Source: Paraburkholderia mimosarum LMG 23256 = NBRC 106338
GTDB lineage: Bacteria > Pseudomonadota > Gammaproteobacteria > Burkholderiales > Burkholderiaceae
Assembly (NCBI RefSeq): GCF_000739815.1
Contig: NZ_BBJJ01000058.1
Coordinates: forward strand, 1-43,616
Length of the DNA: 43,616 bases
Reading direction: 5' to 3'
Shown here: positions 25,054 through 33,549 of the stretch, in pieces
Layout of the letters: each line of letters starts with the position of its first letter
Numbering within the stretch: the stretch's first letter is position 1
The notes under the pieces: generated by a model
What the model was told of the DNA's origin: nothing
Seen by the model: only the letters and a program-made list of their open reading frames with translations
Database searches by the model: none
Program-made: the position numbers and the translations under genes

Positions 25054-25515
25054 ATGAACTCTCCTGAGTCCACTGACCCCGAGCGAGACGCTGATGAGCC
25101 TGCGGCGCGGTCGGCCCCCGCCGATCAGGTAGCCGCCGTGCAGGAAGAGCTCGAGGTCGCGATTAGGAAGGTCGACACCGGCGGCGTACGGGTCCGGAAG
25201 GTGATTCACCAGAAGGAACAACCGCTCGGGGTGACGCTGCGTGAACAGCATGTCGAAGTGCGACGCGTGAGCATTAACCGTGCTGTGGACGAGCGCGAGC
25301 CACCGCGTCAGGAAGGCGACACACTGATCATCCCGGTCTTCGAGTATGTGCCGGTAGTAAGAATGCAATTGATGTTGAAAGAAGAGGTGCACGTGACGAC
25401 TACCGAATCAGTGCAGCAGGTGGTTCGTGCCGTAACCCTAAGTGCCGAAGAACTGGTGGTCGAGCGTCGGGAAGGGCAGGACGGAGACTGGCAGGCAGAG
25501 CATAAAGATAGTTAG
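25054..25515 (+). CDS. DUF2382 domain protein, short form
   Basis: A 153-residue highly charged protein. Residues about 28-145 form one DUF2382 unit: EELEVAIRKVDTGGVRVRKV, LREQHVEVRRVSINR, then the beta-rich IIPVFEYVPVV and the closing EELVVERREG. DUF2382 (YsnF/AvaK-type) proteins are associated with general stress; their biochemical role is not known. The ATG has CGGAGAC 6 bases ahead. It is followed after 88 bases by a second DUF2382 gene, suggesting a duplicated stress cassette. Confidence 0.85.
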   Translation: MNSPESTDPERDADEPAARSAPADQVAAVQEELEVAIRKVDTGGVRVRKVIHQKEQPLGVTLREQHVEVRRVSINRAVDEREPPRQEGDTLIIPVFEYVPVVRMQLMLKEEVHVTTTESVQQVVRAVTLSAEELVVERREGQDGDWQAEHKDS

Positions 25516-25603
25516 TGATGCCTGGAACGACTGTTGCGCAAGAGGCCGTGCATGCGCGATGACGGCATGCGCAGTCCGATATTCGAACTCTTGGAGATCT
25601 GGG

Positions 25604-26482
25604 ATGACTCAAACTCTCGTTGCTGTTTTCGACTCGTACCTTCAGGCGCAGAACGCAAAAAGCCGGCTTGAATCCGAAGGCGTTGCACCCTCCGACATCA
25701 ACGTGTATGCGCGTGACGCAGATACTGGAACAAGCGGTGGTACGGCCGCGGACCTCGACACGTCGGCGGTAGGCGCGACGCCGGGCGCACCACACCGTCA
25801 CGACCACGAGGGCGTGGTTGGCCGCATCGAACACTTCTTCAAGCGGATCTTCGGCGACGACGATCAGCCGGAGGAAACGGGTCATTACCAGGAAGCGGTA
25901 CGTCGCGGCGGCGCTTTGTTATCTGTGGATGTCGCCGACGAGTTGTCGGCTGACAAGATCCGAAGCACCTTGGAAGCCGCCGGTGCTGTGGACATCGACT
26001 CGCGCGTCGCCGCCTGGCGCAACGCCGGTTACGCCGGATATGATCGTAATGCACCGCCGTACACCGACGAAGAGGTGGCAGCCGAGCGCAAGGCGTTCCC
26101 AGTGGTTGAAGAATCGCTGGAGGTTGGCAAGCGCGAAGTGAACACAGGAGGAGTGCGCGTCTATTCGCGGGTGCGGGAAACACCGGTTAGTGAGTCGGTG
26201 GATCTGCGCGAAGAGCACGCGACGGTCGAACGCAGAGCAGTGGATCGTCCCGCGACAGCGTCCGACCTGAAGGAAGGGGCTGTGGAGATTCGCGAAACTG
26301 CCGAGCAGGCGGTCGTGGCCAAGACCGCCCGAGTTGTCGAAGAGGTTGTTGTGGGTAAGGAATCAAGCCATCGCACAGAAACCATAGACGATACAGTCCG
26401 CGGTACTGAGGTCGAGGTGGAGCGCGTGGAAGGCCAACGGACGGGCACTCGCACTGATGAGACTGGCAATAAGACAGTCTGA
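25604..26482 (+). CDS. YsnF/AvaK-type stress protein (17M-like N-domain plus DUF2382)
   Basis: A 292-residue protein. Residues 1-150 resemble the general-stress 17M-like domain: TLVAVFDSYLQAQNAKSRLES at the start, an acidic/His linker (PGAPHRHDHEG), then a beta segment GGALLSVDVADE. Residues about 165-285 are a DUF2382 domain (VVEESLEVGKREVNTGGVRV, LREEHATVERRAVDRP, VVEEVVVGKES, TEVEVERVEG). GGAG precedes the ATG. It ends 35 bases before a strong intrinsic terminator, so it is the last gene of the unit. Predicted cytosolic. Confidence 0.88.
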   Translation: MTQTLVAVFDSYLQAQNAKSRLESEGVAPSDINVYARDADTGTSGGTAADLDTSAVGATPGAPHRHDHEGVVGRIEHFFKRIFGDDDQPEETGHYQEAVRRGGALLSVDVADELSADKIRSTLEAAGAVDIDSRVAAWRNAGYAGYDRNAPPYTDEEVAAERKAFPVVEESLEVGKREVNTGGVRVYSRVRETPVSESVDLREEHATVERRAVDRPATASDLKEGAVEIRETAEQAVVAKTARVVEEVVVGKESSHRTETIDDTVRGTEVEVERVEGQRTGTRTDETGNKTV

Positions 26483-26516
26483 CACCGGCACCGGTTATAT
26501 GGCGCGATAAGCGATG

Positions 26517-26556
26517 AAACGGGCGCGATGACAAGATGCGCCCGTTTTTTATTTTT
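26517..26556 (+). terminator. Intrinsic terminator after the DUF2382 operon
   Basis: AAACGGGCGC (26517-26526) pairs with GCGCCCGTTT (26538-26547) around an 11-base loop, followed by a T-rich tract. This is a canonical rho-independent terminator for the plus strand. Confidence 0.9.
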
Positions 26557-26656
26557 TATAGCTTATACGCCGCTGGTGTTGCCTCAGAACGTCGATCTAG
26601 CTGCGGAAGCTCATAACTTTCGCTACCTTTCGGCTGGTAATGTCGATCCATTTGTA

Positions 26657-26823
26657 CCCGAACTGATGCTGCGCGCACTGGACATGGCGTTGCTGCAGCG
26701 AAGCCATGAAGGCGTCATCCTGCACTCGGACCAGGGGAGTCAGGGCGGATTCAACCGGGCGGCGCTGCCGCGAAGCCGGTGTGCAACAGTCGATGGGGAC
26801 CGCTGGCGATGCCTACGACAGGC
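26657..26823 (+). mobile_element. IS3-family transposase fragment, frameshifted
   Basis: One frame reads PELMLRALDMALLQRSHEGVI then LHSDQGSQ, the DDE-region signature of IS3-family OrfB. A second frame then gives CREAGVQQSMGTAGDAYD, normally contiguous with it. Both ends of the gene and any terminal inverted repeats are missing and the frame is broken, so this is a dead remnant. Confidence 0.75.
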
Positions 26824-27134
26824 AGAGCAATTCGCGCGTCTTGACCGATCGCTTCCCATGTTGCCACGCACGATCCCTGATTGGCAAAGTTCGAACTGAA
26901 CCGGCCGTTCGAGTAGCCACCCTACGACTCAGGCGAGAGGCGGAAATTGGCCGGTTTCGCGCGGACGGAGGAGTACCGTGCAGAACTCGTCGAACTGGTG
27001 CTCTCGGCCTTGTGCTGCCGGTCATCTGTCGTGCAGAGCCGCCATTCCAGCGGCTGGTCGTACTGTCGATTCCCGAGTTTGTCAGATCGAACGAAGCGCG
27101 CGGATTCACCCGTCACAGCTCGGCGCGGGCCGAA
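26824..27134. other. Degenerate spacer beside IS remnant
   Basis: About 310 bases with no supported gene on either strand. It lies between the transposase remnant and a lyase remnant and is probably rearrangement debris. Confidence 0.4.
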
Positions 27135-27240
27135 TCAACGCTTTGACGCGTCACCCGCGGCGAGCACAGCAGGATCGACGAGGCGGTCGTATTCATCGCC
27201 GTCGAGGAATCCGAGCGCAATTGCGGCTGCGCGGGGTGTC
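27135..27240 (-). pseudogene. C-terminal remnant of a FumC/aspartase-type lyase
   Basis: Minus-strand frame reading TPRAAAIALGFLDGDEYDRLV then DPAVLAAGDASKR and a stop. The pattern of an Ala-rich helix, LGF, an acidic turn, EYDRLVDP is that of the C-terminal domain of class II fumarases and related lyases. The other roughly 400 residues are absent; the ThDP gene ends immediately upstream. Family call is by pattern only. Confidence 0.45.
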
Positions 27241-27244
27241 ACTG

Positions 27245-28990
27245 TCAAAAAGAGGCCGCAGCTTCGGCGTAGTAGCGATTCGGTGTGGGAAAGACCCCGG
27301 TCATCACCTCGATCAGGAACGGGCCGTCGCGTTGCGACGCCTCTTCGAGGACATCATCGAGGTCATCGAGACGCTCGACCCTGCGCGCCGTCACGCCGAG
27401 TGAGGAAGCAAACGCCGTCCAGCTATGACGAGGGAGGCGGGTGAACTGCTCGGAGATCGAACCGTTGCTGATCGCGTCGATATGGATTGCACCGTGCGCG
27501 GAGTTATTTAGTACCACGTAGATGATCTTCACGCGGTAGCGGGCCGCGGTTTGAATTTCCATTCCGTGCATCATCATGCATCCGTCGCCGGTCACGACGA
27601 CACAAGGACGTTCCGGGGCAGCGAGCTTGACGCCGATTCCGGCTGCGATCGCCCATCCCATCGGCGCAAGGGAACTCGACGAAAAATAGTTGCCCATACC
27701 GGATGAGAGCCAGTAGTGGGCCATGTAGATACGGTGGGCTCCCGAATCCACCACGATGTTGCTGTTCTTCGGCAGCAGCCGGCACAAGCGCTTCACTACG
27801 TCGCCGGGATAGAGCGACGGATCGTCGTCGGAAACGCGTGCCGCCAGTTGCTCGAACTGGTGGTCGTAGAGCGGGAGCCGGTGGACCTCGGCAGCCCATG
27901 CCCTTCTTGTTGCCAGTGCGGCCAGGTCCACGGGGTGGGTGTCCGCGTGCTTCGCCAGCAAGCGGAAGCTCGCGCGTATTCCGGAGAAGATTCTTTGACG
28001 CTCGATGTGCCCCATCGCCGGCAGGTCGAAGCTGTCATCGAAGATGAGCAGTTCCTTCCCCTCCGTCAGCTCCCGGCTCCAGTTCATGCTGTCGCGCTGG
28101 TTAAGATCGCTACCGAACACGACGAGAACGTCGAGTTCGTCCGAATTGATGACGCGCGCCGCGCGAGAATGGCTCGAGAATCCATACACGCCCAGCGCAA
28201 GGACATGATCTTCCGGAAACGCTCCCTTTCCCGACAGTGTCGTTGCGACCGGCACCCGGAATTTTTCGGCGACCTCGAGAAGAACCTTTGCCGTTTCCGC
28301 ATCGTTGCCGCGACTGCCAATCAGAAACGCGACCTTCTTCGACTGGAGCAGATACCGATCACACAGGGCCTCCAAAGCGGCGCGGTTCGCGGGTACTTCA
28401 CACGCGTTGAATTCACCCTGATCGTAGGGTTGGCGCGCGACGTCCTGGCTGGAAAGTACTTCCTGCTTCTGAATATCGACAGGAATACTCATGAACGACT
28501 GACCGCGACGCATCCAGTTCAATCCATCCGTTGCACGGCGCATCTCGGCCTGGACATTGTCCTTGTTCTTCAGTTCGATGACGTCCTTCACCAGACTGCT
28601 GACCACACCGCTTTCGAATATTCCGCCCGCCGTGGCATCCTGGAATGCCCCCTTCCCCTCCGCTCGCGACGAAATTCCTCCCGCGATATAGAGCATGGGT
28701 ATCCGGTCTGCCTGGGCGGCTGCCATGCCGGGCACGAAATTCATGGTGCCCGGGCCGGAGATTCCGGCGCAAACACCGAACTTCCGGCTCGCGCGGGCAT
28801 AGCCGTCAGCCATGAAAGCACTCCCCGTCTCATGAGCGCCGACGATTCCGCGAATCGAAGGCGTATCGTCGATTGCATCCAGCAGCGGGTAGATCAGCTT
28901 TCCCGGGACAAGGAACACGTGATCGATTCCGGCGGACTCCAATGACTTCACAACCATTTTGGAAACATTGAGCGAAGCGTTTGATCCCAT
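27245..28990 (-). CDS. Acetolactate-synthase-like thiamine diphosphate enzyme
   Basis: A 581-residue three-domain ThDP enzyme. The catalytic Glu is E54 in AHETGSAFMADGYAR, a central Rossmann-like domain spans about 190-340, and the cofactor motif GDG (468-470) is followed by NN at 495-496. The overall plan is that of acetolactate synthase, pyruvate oxidase and related 2-ketoacid decarboxylases; the substrate cannot be set by sequence alone. It is a stand-alone gene without a small regulatory subunit next to it, which argues against the biosynthetic ilvBN enzyme. The ATG at 28990 begins just before the first domain; a TTG 54 bases upstream is an alternative. Confidence 0.87.
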   Translation of the reverse strand: MGSNASLNVSKMVVKSLESAGIDHVFLVPGKLIYPLLDAIDDTPSIRGIVGAHETGSAFMADGYARASRKFGVCAGISGPGTMNFVPGMAAAQADRIPMLYIAGGISSRAEGKGAFQDATAGGIFESGVVSSLVKDVIELKNKDNVQAEMRRATDGLNWMRRGQSFMSIPVDIQKQEVLSSQDVARQPYDQGEFNACEVPANRAALEALCDRYLLQSKKVAFLIGSRGNDAETAKVLLEVAEKFRVPVATTLSGKGAFPEDHVLALGVYGFSSHSRAARVINSDELDVLVVFGSDLNQRDSMNWSRELTEGKELLIFDDSFDLPAMGHIERQRIFSGIRASFRLLAKHADTHPVDLAALATRRAWAAEVHRLPLYDHQFEQLAARVSDDDPSLYPGDVVKRLCRLLPKNSNIVVDSGAHRIYMAHYWLSSGMGNYFSSSSLAPMGWAIAAGIGVKLAAPERPCVVVTGDGCMMMHGMEIQTAARYRVKIIYVVLNNSAHGAIHIDAISNGSISEQFTRLPRHSWTAFASSLGVTARRVERLDDLDDVLEEASQRDGPFLIEVMTGVFPTPNRYYAEAAASF

Positions 28991-29321
28991 AGTGTTGGTT
29001 ACGATCTCACGAGATACCGTTAATCGAATCTCACCGCCACCCAACTGGAATTCACACGCTGCATTCGGGATCTACACGAGGCAACCCGGCCGCAGCTCCG
29101 TGTTGTGGAGACGGCGAGACAACCTTTAGCGCGCTGCATGCCACCCGCAGTCGGGCATCGCGCTATTTCCTCGAACCCGCTCGATCTGCGGGTACGGGCG
29201 TCTCCGTCCACAATCACACGTCGCTGGCTGTTCCGAGTATCGCGGATCGCCGTCCGCTCGAAGCCTTCTGCTCTGATGCGCGGCTACGGCATCGATCGTT
29301 ACATCGATCAGCCGGAACCGT
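28991..29321. other. Spacer between ThDP enzyme and chemoreceptor
   Basis: 331 bases with no gene supported on either strand. It must hold the ThDP gene promoter and the end of the chemoreceptor transcript, but no clear promoter or terminator was identified. Confidence 0.4.
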
Positions 29322-31049
29322 TCAAAACGTCTGCCAGTCCGACGTTTCCGCTGTTGCAACGACCACCGGAATTCTGTTCGAAGACGCGGCTGGCATCTTC
29401 TCAACCTTTGCCGGCGTTGCACGAGAGGAAACGGGACGGTACGAATCCGCCGCCGGCGTTGTCGCGCGCGATGAGCTTGCCTTCTCGCCGTTGACGCTGA
29501 AAAAAGCGACGGCTTTGCGCAGGCTTTCTGCTTGCTGGGCCATCGTCTGGGCTGCCGCCGAAGCTTCTTCGACCAGTGCCGCGTTCTGCTGCGTGACCTG
29601 GTCCATCTGATTGACCGCCTGATTGACCTGCTCGATACCCGTGCTTTGCTCGCCTGACGCCGATGAAATTTCGCCCACGATGTCGGTCACGCGTTTCACC
29701 GACTGCACGATCTCCTTGATGGCGCCGCCGGCTTCTTCGACGAGCGCCGAGCCCGCTCCCACCCGGCTGACGGAGTCGGAGATCAACTCCTTGATTTCCT
29801 TCGCGGCGGTAGCGCTGCGCTGCGCGAGCGTGCGGACTTCACCCGCGACGACAGCGAAGCCGCGTCCCTGTTCGCCTGCGCGCGCGGCCTCGACTGCTGC
29901 GTTCAGCGCGAGGATGTTGGTTTGAAAAGCGATGCCCTCGATGACACCGATGATCTCGGACATTCTGGTCGAACTCGTCGAGATTTCCCGCATTGTGCCG
30001 ACCACGCGACCCACGATTTCGCCGCCACGTTCCGCGACGCCCGAGGCCGTACCCGCCAGCGTGGCCGCCTGCCTTGCATTGTCCGTGTTGTGGCGGACCG
30101 CGGCCGTCAGTTCTTCCATGCTGGAAGCCGTTTCTTCGAGCGACGCCGCCTGTTCCTCCGTGCGGCTCGACAGATCGAGGTTGCCTTGGGCGATCTGCGC
30201 GCTCGCAGCCGCGACGCCCTCGGCATTCTCGCGCACGTCCGACACGACCCGAATCAGCGCATCGCACATGGTTTTCAGCGATGCCATGAGGCTGTTCGTG
30301 TCGCCGGGCCGCAGGTCGATGCGAATGTTCAGGTCGCCGGCGGCCACGCTCCTGGCCACGGCAGCGGCCGTCGCCGGCTCCGAACCCAGTTGCCGCGTTA
30401 CGCTGCGCATCATCCAGATGCCGATACCCAACCCGATCGACACGGACAACGCCACGAGCACCAGCATCAGATTGCGCCCTTCGTCGTATACGGCGTCGTT
30501 GGCTTGGGCGGTTGCTTGCGCGTCGCCCTGTTTGAGCGCGACCAGGTTGCCCATCAGCACGAGCGTCTTGAAACCCTTGCGGTGGTATTCGCCCAGCATG
30601 TATTCGGTCAGGCTATCGCGATCCTGTGGCCCGGAAGCATTGATCTTCCCTTTCATTTCGTTGAAGGCCTGAATGTAATCCTGCCAGCCCTGATCGAGAT
30701 CCGCGAACGTAGCCTTCCCTTTGTCGGTATAGACGAGCGGCTCCGCCTGATCGAGGTGTTCGCGTGCGGAAGCGAGCGCCTTGTCGGCTTGCCCCAGCGA
30801 GCCGGCGCGCTGCTCGGCGGTCGTCGCCAGAACAGCGTTGCGCAGATAGGTGCCGACCCGCAGCACGTCGGCGTTAGCCTGCTGGATCAGGTTCAGCCCG
30901 ACAAGATCCTGCCGGTAGGTCTTGTCCGCATTCGCGCTGATCTGCGCCATGTTGTGCAGACCGATTCCGCTTACGATGGCGCTGATGACCGAAACCAGGA
31001 TGAAAGCACTGATCAGCTTGGTGCCGAGTTTCATATTGCCGAGATTCAT
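29322..31049 (-). CDS. Methyl-accepting chemotaxis protein
   Basis: A 575-residue chemoreceptor. Membrane helices lie at about 11-33 and 193-214, enclosing a four-helix-bundle periplasmic sensor domain. A HAMP domain follows (about 215-265), then the long cytoplasmic coiled coil with the conserved tip IEGIAFQTNILALNAAVEAA near 370-390 and GRGFAVVAGEVR after it. The last five residues, DWQTF, resemble the NWETF tether bound by CheR and CheB in high-abundance receptors. It senses a small ligand and controls CheA. A sigma-28-type promoter is found upstream. No che genes are adjacent, so it is an orphan receptor. Confidence 0.95.
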   Translation of the reverse strand: MNLGNMKLGTKLISAFILVSVISAIVSGIGLHNMAQISANADKTYRQDLVGLNLIQQANADVLRVGTYLRNAVLATTAEQRAGSLGQADKALASAREHLDQAEPLVYTDKGKATFADLDQGWQDYIQAFNEMKGKINASGPQDRDSLTEYMLGEYHRKGFKTLVLMGNLVALKQGDAQATAQANDAVYDEGRNLMLVLVALSVSIGLGIGIWMMRSVTRQLGSEPATAAAVARSVAAGDLNIRIDLRPGDTNSLMASLKTMCDALIRVVSDVRENAEGVAAASAQIAQGNLDLSSRTEEQAASLEETASSMEELTAAVRHNTDNARQAATLAGTASGVAERGGEIVGRVVGTMREISTSSTRMSEIIGVIEGIAFQTNILALNAAVEAARAGEQGRGFAVVAGEVRTLAQRSATAAKEIKELISDSVSRVGAGSALVEEAGGAIKEIVQSVKRVTDIVGEISSASGEQSTGIEQVNQAVNQMDQVTQQNAALVEEASAAAQTMAQQAESLRKAVAFFSVNGEKASSSRATTPAADSYRPVSSRATPAKVEKMPAASSNRIPVVVATAETSDWQTF

Positions 31050-31521
31050 AGTTCGCTTTGGTGAGGATGAAAGAACCAGAACGGAAAAGCAGATTCAACA
31101 CTTCTCGTTGATGAGCGCATGCAACCCATCCTTCGCTCTGAACCTCCGAAGGCGGCACCTGTTTGCAGCGACGAGCCATCGCGTAGCGCGAAACGCAGCA
31201 CTGCTTGTAATCGGGTTATCGGCAATACTATTTATTTCTTCATACAAATCGCCGGGTGTCTTGCGGGTTTTTTATTACATTCGTGAAAGGGAAAAGCCGT
31301 GGCCCACAAGTCCGGCCAGAACGGGCGGATTCGTAGCGCACGCAATCGCAGAGACCGCACTCATTTGGTGCGAAAAAATACGACGGTAATGAAAAAGCCA
31401 CATGACGCGGCCAACCAATCGCTCGGGAGTCCGAAATACGATCCTGGCCGCAGAGGTGTTTTCGGCGCGGGCCGCCGCAGATCCTGAATCGGCTGCGGCA
31501 TCGTCGCGAACGTGGCGTCGT
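31050..31521. other. Leader and spacer upstream of the chemoreceptor
   Basis: 472 bases. Apart from the sigma-28-like promoter at 31216-31242, no coding frame is convincing on either strand. The rest is the leader of the chemoreceptor transcript and the 3' flank of the BON gene. Confidence 0.5.
31216..31242 (-). promoter_or_regulatory. Sigma-28 (FliA)-type promoter for the chemoreceptor
   Basis: The minus strand carries GCCGATAA, a full match to the FliA -10 consensus, at 31216-31223. It is preceded at the standard 11-base spacing by TGAAGAAA (31235-31242), which matches TAAA of the -35 at three of four positions. The predicted start is about 160 bases before the chemoreceptor ATG. Confidence 0.7.
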
Positions 31522-31896
31522 TTAACGGCTGTTACGCAATAGCAACTGGTTCGACACCGACCTGACTCCGCGCACGGATCTTGCCGCGTGGCCAGCCAGC
31601 GAGATTTGCCTGCGCTCGGGCACCCAGCCTGTGAGGGTAACCGTTCCCAGACGAGCCCTGACCCGAATCCCCGATGCATCCAGGTTCGGTGTGCGCCAGA
31701 GGGCGCTGCGGACATCGCGAGTCACCGCACTGTCGGGCCTGTTCTGGAGGCGCGACGTCGAGTAGGCCACCGTTTGCGCCGTCGCCCCGGCCCATGTGTT
31801 CATGCTCGTTTGGGCGTTCGCATGGTTCGAGCCACTACTTATGACGATCATCGCCAGGATCGCGCCGATCTTGCAGTTCGCAGCGTTCACATTCAT
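31522..31896 (-). CDS. BON domain-containing periplasmic protein
   Basis: A 124-residue protein with an N-terminal hydrophobic signal (GAILAMIVISSGSNHANA, cleavage expected before QTS). One BON domain follows (about residues 55-124), with SAVTRDVRSALWRTPNLDASGIRV, LGTVTLTGWVPE and the closing VRGVRSVSNQL. BON domains are small lipid- or membrane-binding units linked to envelope stress. The start is ambiguous: the ATG at 31896 is only one base from GGAG, whereas a GTG two codons later has better spacing. It is similar to the BON gene at 33550-33933. Confidence 0.85.
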   Translation of the reverse strand: MNVNAANCKIGAILAMIVISSGSNHANAQTSMNTWAGATAQTVAYSTSRLQNRPDSAVTRDVRSALWRTPNLDASGIRVRARLGTVTLTGWVPERRQISLAGHAARSVRGVRSVSNQLLLRNSR

Positions 31897-31989
31897 GCTC
31901 CGTGGCAACCCTGTTTTGGCGCGGAAAATGGCGGTTCGACGGTGCCGAGCCGCCAAGGCGAAGACTGCATCCGCACGTGGGATCGACCG

Positions 31990-32295
31990 TCAGCGCTTCG
32001 CGGAGTCGTCGCTGGGCATGTCTTTGTGAACCACCTCGACGTCGATGGTCCGGCCGTCGTCACCGAACGCACGGGCCTCCCGACGCAGGGCGCGCAGCTT
32101 CCACCAAACATAGCCGGCGACGACCGTACCCAGCCCGAACAGCACGGCGAGCAGCACGATCGAAAGCATCGCGGCTGCCACGAGCGCGATCACGCCCACA
32201 GCCGCAGCCAGCAATCGCCCGAACCATCCGGCGCCGCCCATCCTGATCCCCCTCTCGTACGTCACCCGCCGCGGCGGCGGTCTGCCGTTCTCCAT
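31990..32295 (-). CDS. Small membrane protein, unknown function
   Basis: A 101-residue protein with GGAGG ideally placed before the ATG. It has an Arg-rich N-terminus, a long hydrophobic stretch (about residues 24-64, LLAAAVGVIALVAAAMLSIV and beyond) able to form two membrane helices, and a charged cytoplasmic tail (KLRALRREARAF, DVEVVHKDMP). It lies 93 bases upstream of the BON gene on the same strand, so the two may be co-transcribed as an envelope-stress pair. Family not recognised. Confidence 0.75.
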   Translation of the reverse strand: MENGRPPPRRVTYERGIRMGGAGWFGRLLAAAVGVIALVAAAMLSIVLLAVLFGLGTVVAGYVWWKLRALRREARAFGDDGRTIDVEVVHKDMPSDDSAKR

Positions 32296-32641
32296 CGTTT
32301 GCCTCCGTGCCGCCGTGCGGCGAATAACGGCAGGCGGTCGCCACTCGCCGATTGCTGAAGGTGACCCGCCGATGTGCCGGGCATCGAGGACGCCCCGCGC
32401 ATGATCGCCTCTTCCATGCGTTCGCTCACCGGCCCGGCCTGTCTACCGAAGAATTTCGCTAACGTGATGCTAGCACTTGCAGTCGCTTGGCCACTCGGGC
32501 AGAACGACGTTCAGCGCCCGCAAGCGATTGCATCGGCCATATCGCCCCACGCGATGCCGGCGGGCGCGACGCGGCTGTGCCACAATCCCGGAGCCGCCGC
32601 AGCCGGCTCCTGCCGCGCGGCGCCGCACCGAGTCCACTGCC
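32296..32641. other. Divergent spacer between membrane protein and AraC regulator
   Basis: 346 bases. No coding frame is supported. The region must contain promoters for both flanking genes, but no clear promoter or operator was identified. Confidence 0.4.
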
Positions 32642-33493
32642 ATGAATCCGATCGATCCCCAGCACCGCAACGACTGGCTGCTGCGAGCCGAACCCGTTGA
32701 AGGCGTCGAACGAATCGAAGCCTTCTTCCAGGGCAAGGCGTATGCGATGCATCGCCACGACACCTATGCGATCGGCCGCACGCTGGCCGGCGTCCAGAGC
32801 TTCAATTACCGGCGCAGCACGACCCACAGCCTGCCCGGCCAGACGATGGTGCTGCACCCCGACGAGCCGCACGACGGCCACGCGGGAACCGGCGAAGGTT
32901 TTCGCTACCGCATGATCTATGTGCAGCCCGCGTTGTTCCAGGAGGTGCTGGGCGGGCGCGCGCTCCCGTTCATCGAGGGCGGCGTGACGGGTGACCCGCG
33001 TCTGTGGGCGGCAACCGATGCGCTGTTGCAGCAGATCTCGCAAGGCCTCGATCCTTTCGAGCAGGGCGACGCGCTCGCGGAACTGGCGCACGCGCTCGCC
33101 GCGGTCGCGGGCACGGCGCCGGCGCGCTCGACAGGGGACTTCGCAAGCGTGCGACGCGCCCGCGAGTACCTCGACGCGCAATGCCATCAAGCGGTCTCGC
33201 TCGAATCGCTCGAGCTTGCCGTGGGACGCGACCGCTGGAGCCTGTCGCGCGACTTTCGCGTGTTCTACGGCACGAGCCCCTATCGCTACCTGACACAGCG
33301 GCGGCTCGACGCCGCGCGCGCGATGATGCTGCGCGGCGTGGCGCTCGCCCAGGTCGCGGCCAGCGCGGGGTTCACCGACCAGAGCCACATGACGCGCCAC
33401 TTCACGAAGACCTTCGGCATCGCGCCCGCGCGCTGGCTGCGCATCCTGAACGGCGCGCGCGCCACCGGGATCCTTCGAAACACGGCGGCTTGA
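32642..33493 (+). CDS. AraC-family transcriptional regulator
   Basis: A 283-residue regulator. The N-terminal about 150 residues are a cupin-like sensing domain (MHRHDTYAIGRTLAGVQSFNYR, then VLHPDEPHDGHAGT). The C-terminal about 100 residues hold two helix-turn-helix motifs (VSLESLELAVGRDRWSLSRDF and LAQVAASAGFTDQSHMTRHFTK). The ribosome site is weak; the ATG at 32642 is the first that fits the cupin start. Inducer and target are unknown. The domain order is that of the amino-acid-exporter/AraC-binding type of regulator. Confidence 0.9.
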   Translation: MNPIDPQHRNDWLLRAEPVEGVERIEAFFQGKAYAMHRHDTYAIGRTLAGVQSFNYRRSTTHSLPGQTMVLHPDEPHDGHAGTGEGFRYRMIYVQPALFQEVLGGRALPFIEGGVTGDPRLWAATDALLQQISQGLDPFEQGDALAELAHALAAVAGTAPARSTGDFASVRRAREYLDAQCHQAVSLESLELAVGRDRWSLSRDFRVFYGTSPYRYLTQRRLDAARAMMLRGVALAQVAASAGFTDQSHMTRHFTKTFGIAPARWLRILNGARATGILRNTAA

Positions 33494-33549
33494 TCCTGCG
33501 CCTCGCGCGAGCGCCGTGAATCCTGTTTGCCATCAGCGAGCCCGCTCGC

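Noticed and set aside
24810..25068. Plus-strand frame with AAIAFFFAFYGVS and RERLPPQAIDDNG segments before the first DUF2382 gene
   Set aside because: Composition is partly protein-like, but there is no ATG or ribosome site and it would overlap the start of a well-supported gene.
27716..28945. 409-codon frame opposite the ThDP enzyme
   Set aside because: It mirrors the complete ThDP enzyme on the other strand and has no domain or ribosome site.
29932..30672. Long plus-strand frames opposite the chemoreceptor
   Set aside because: They are antisense to a fully supported chemoreceptor with all family motifs; they arise from GC-rich codon bias.
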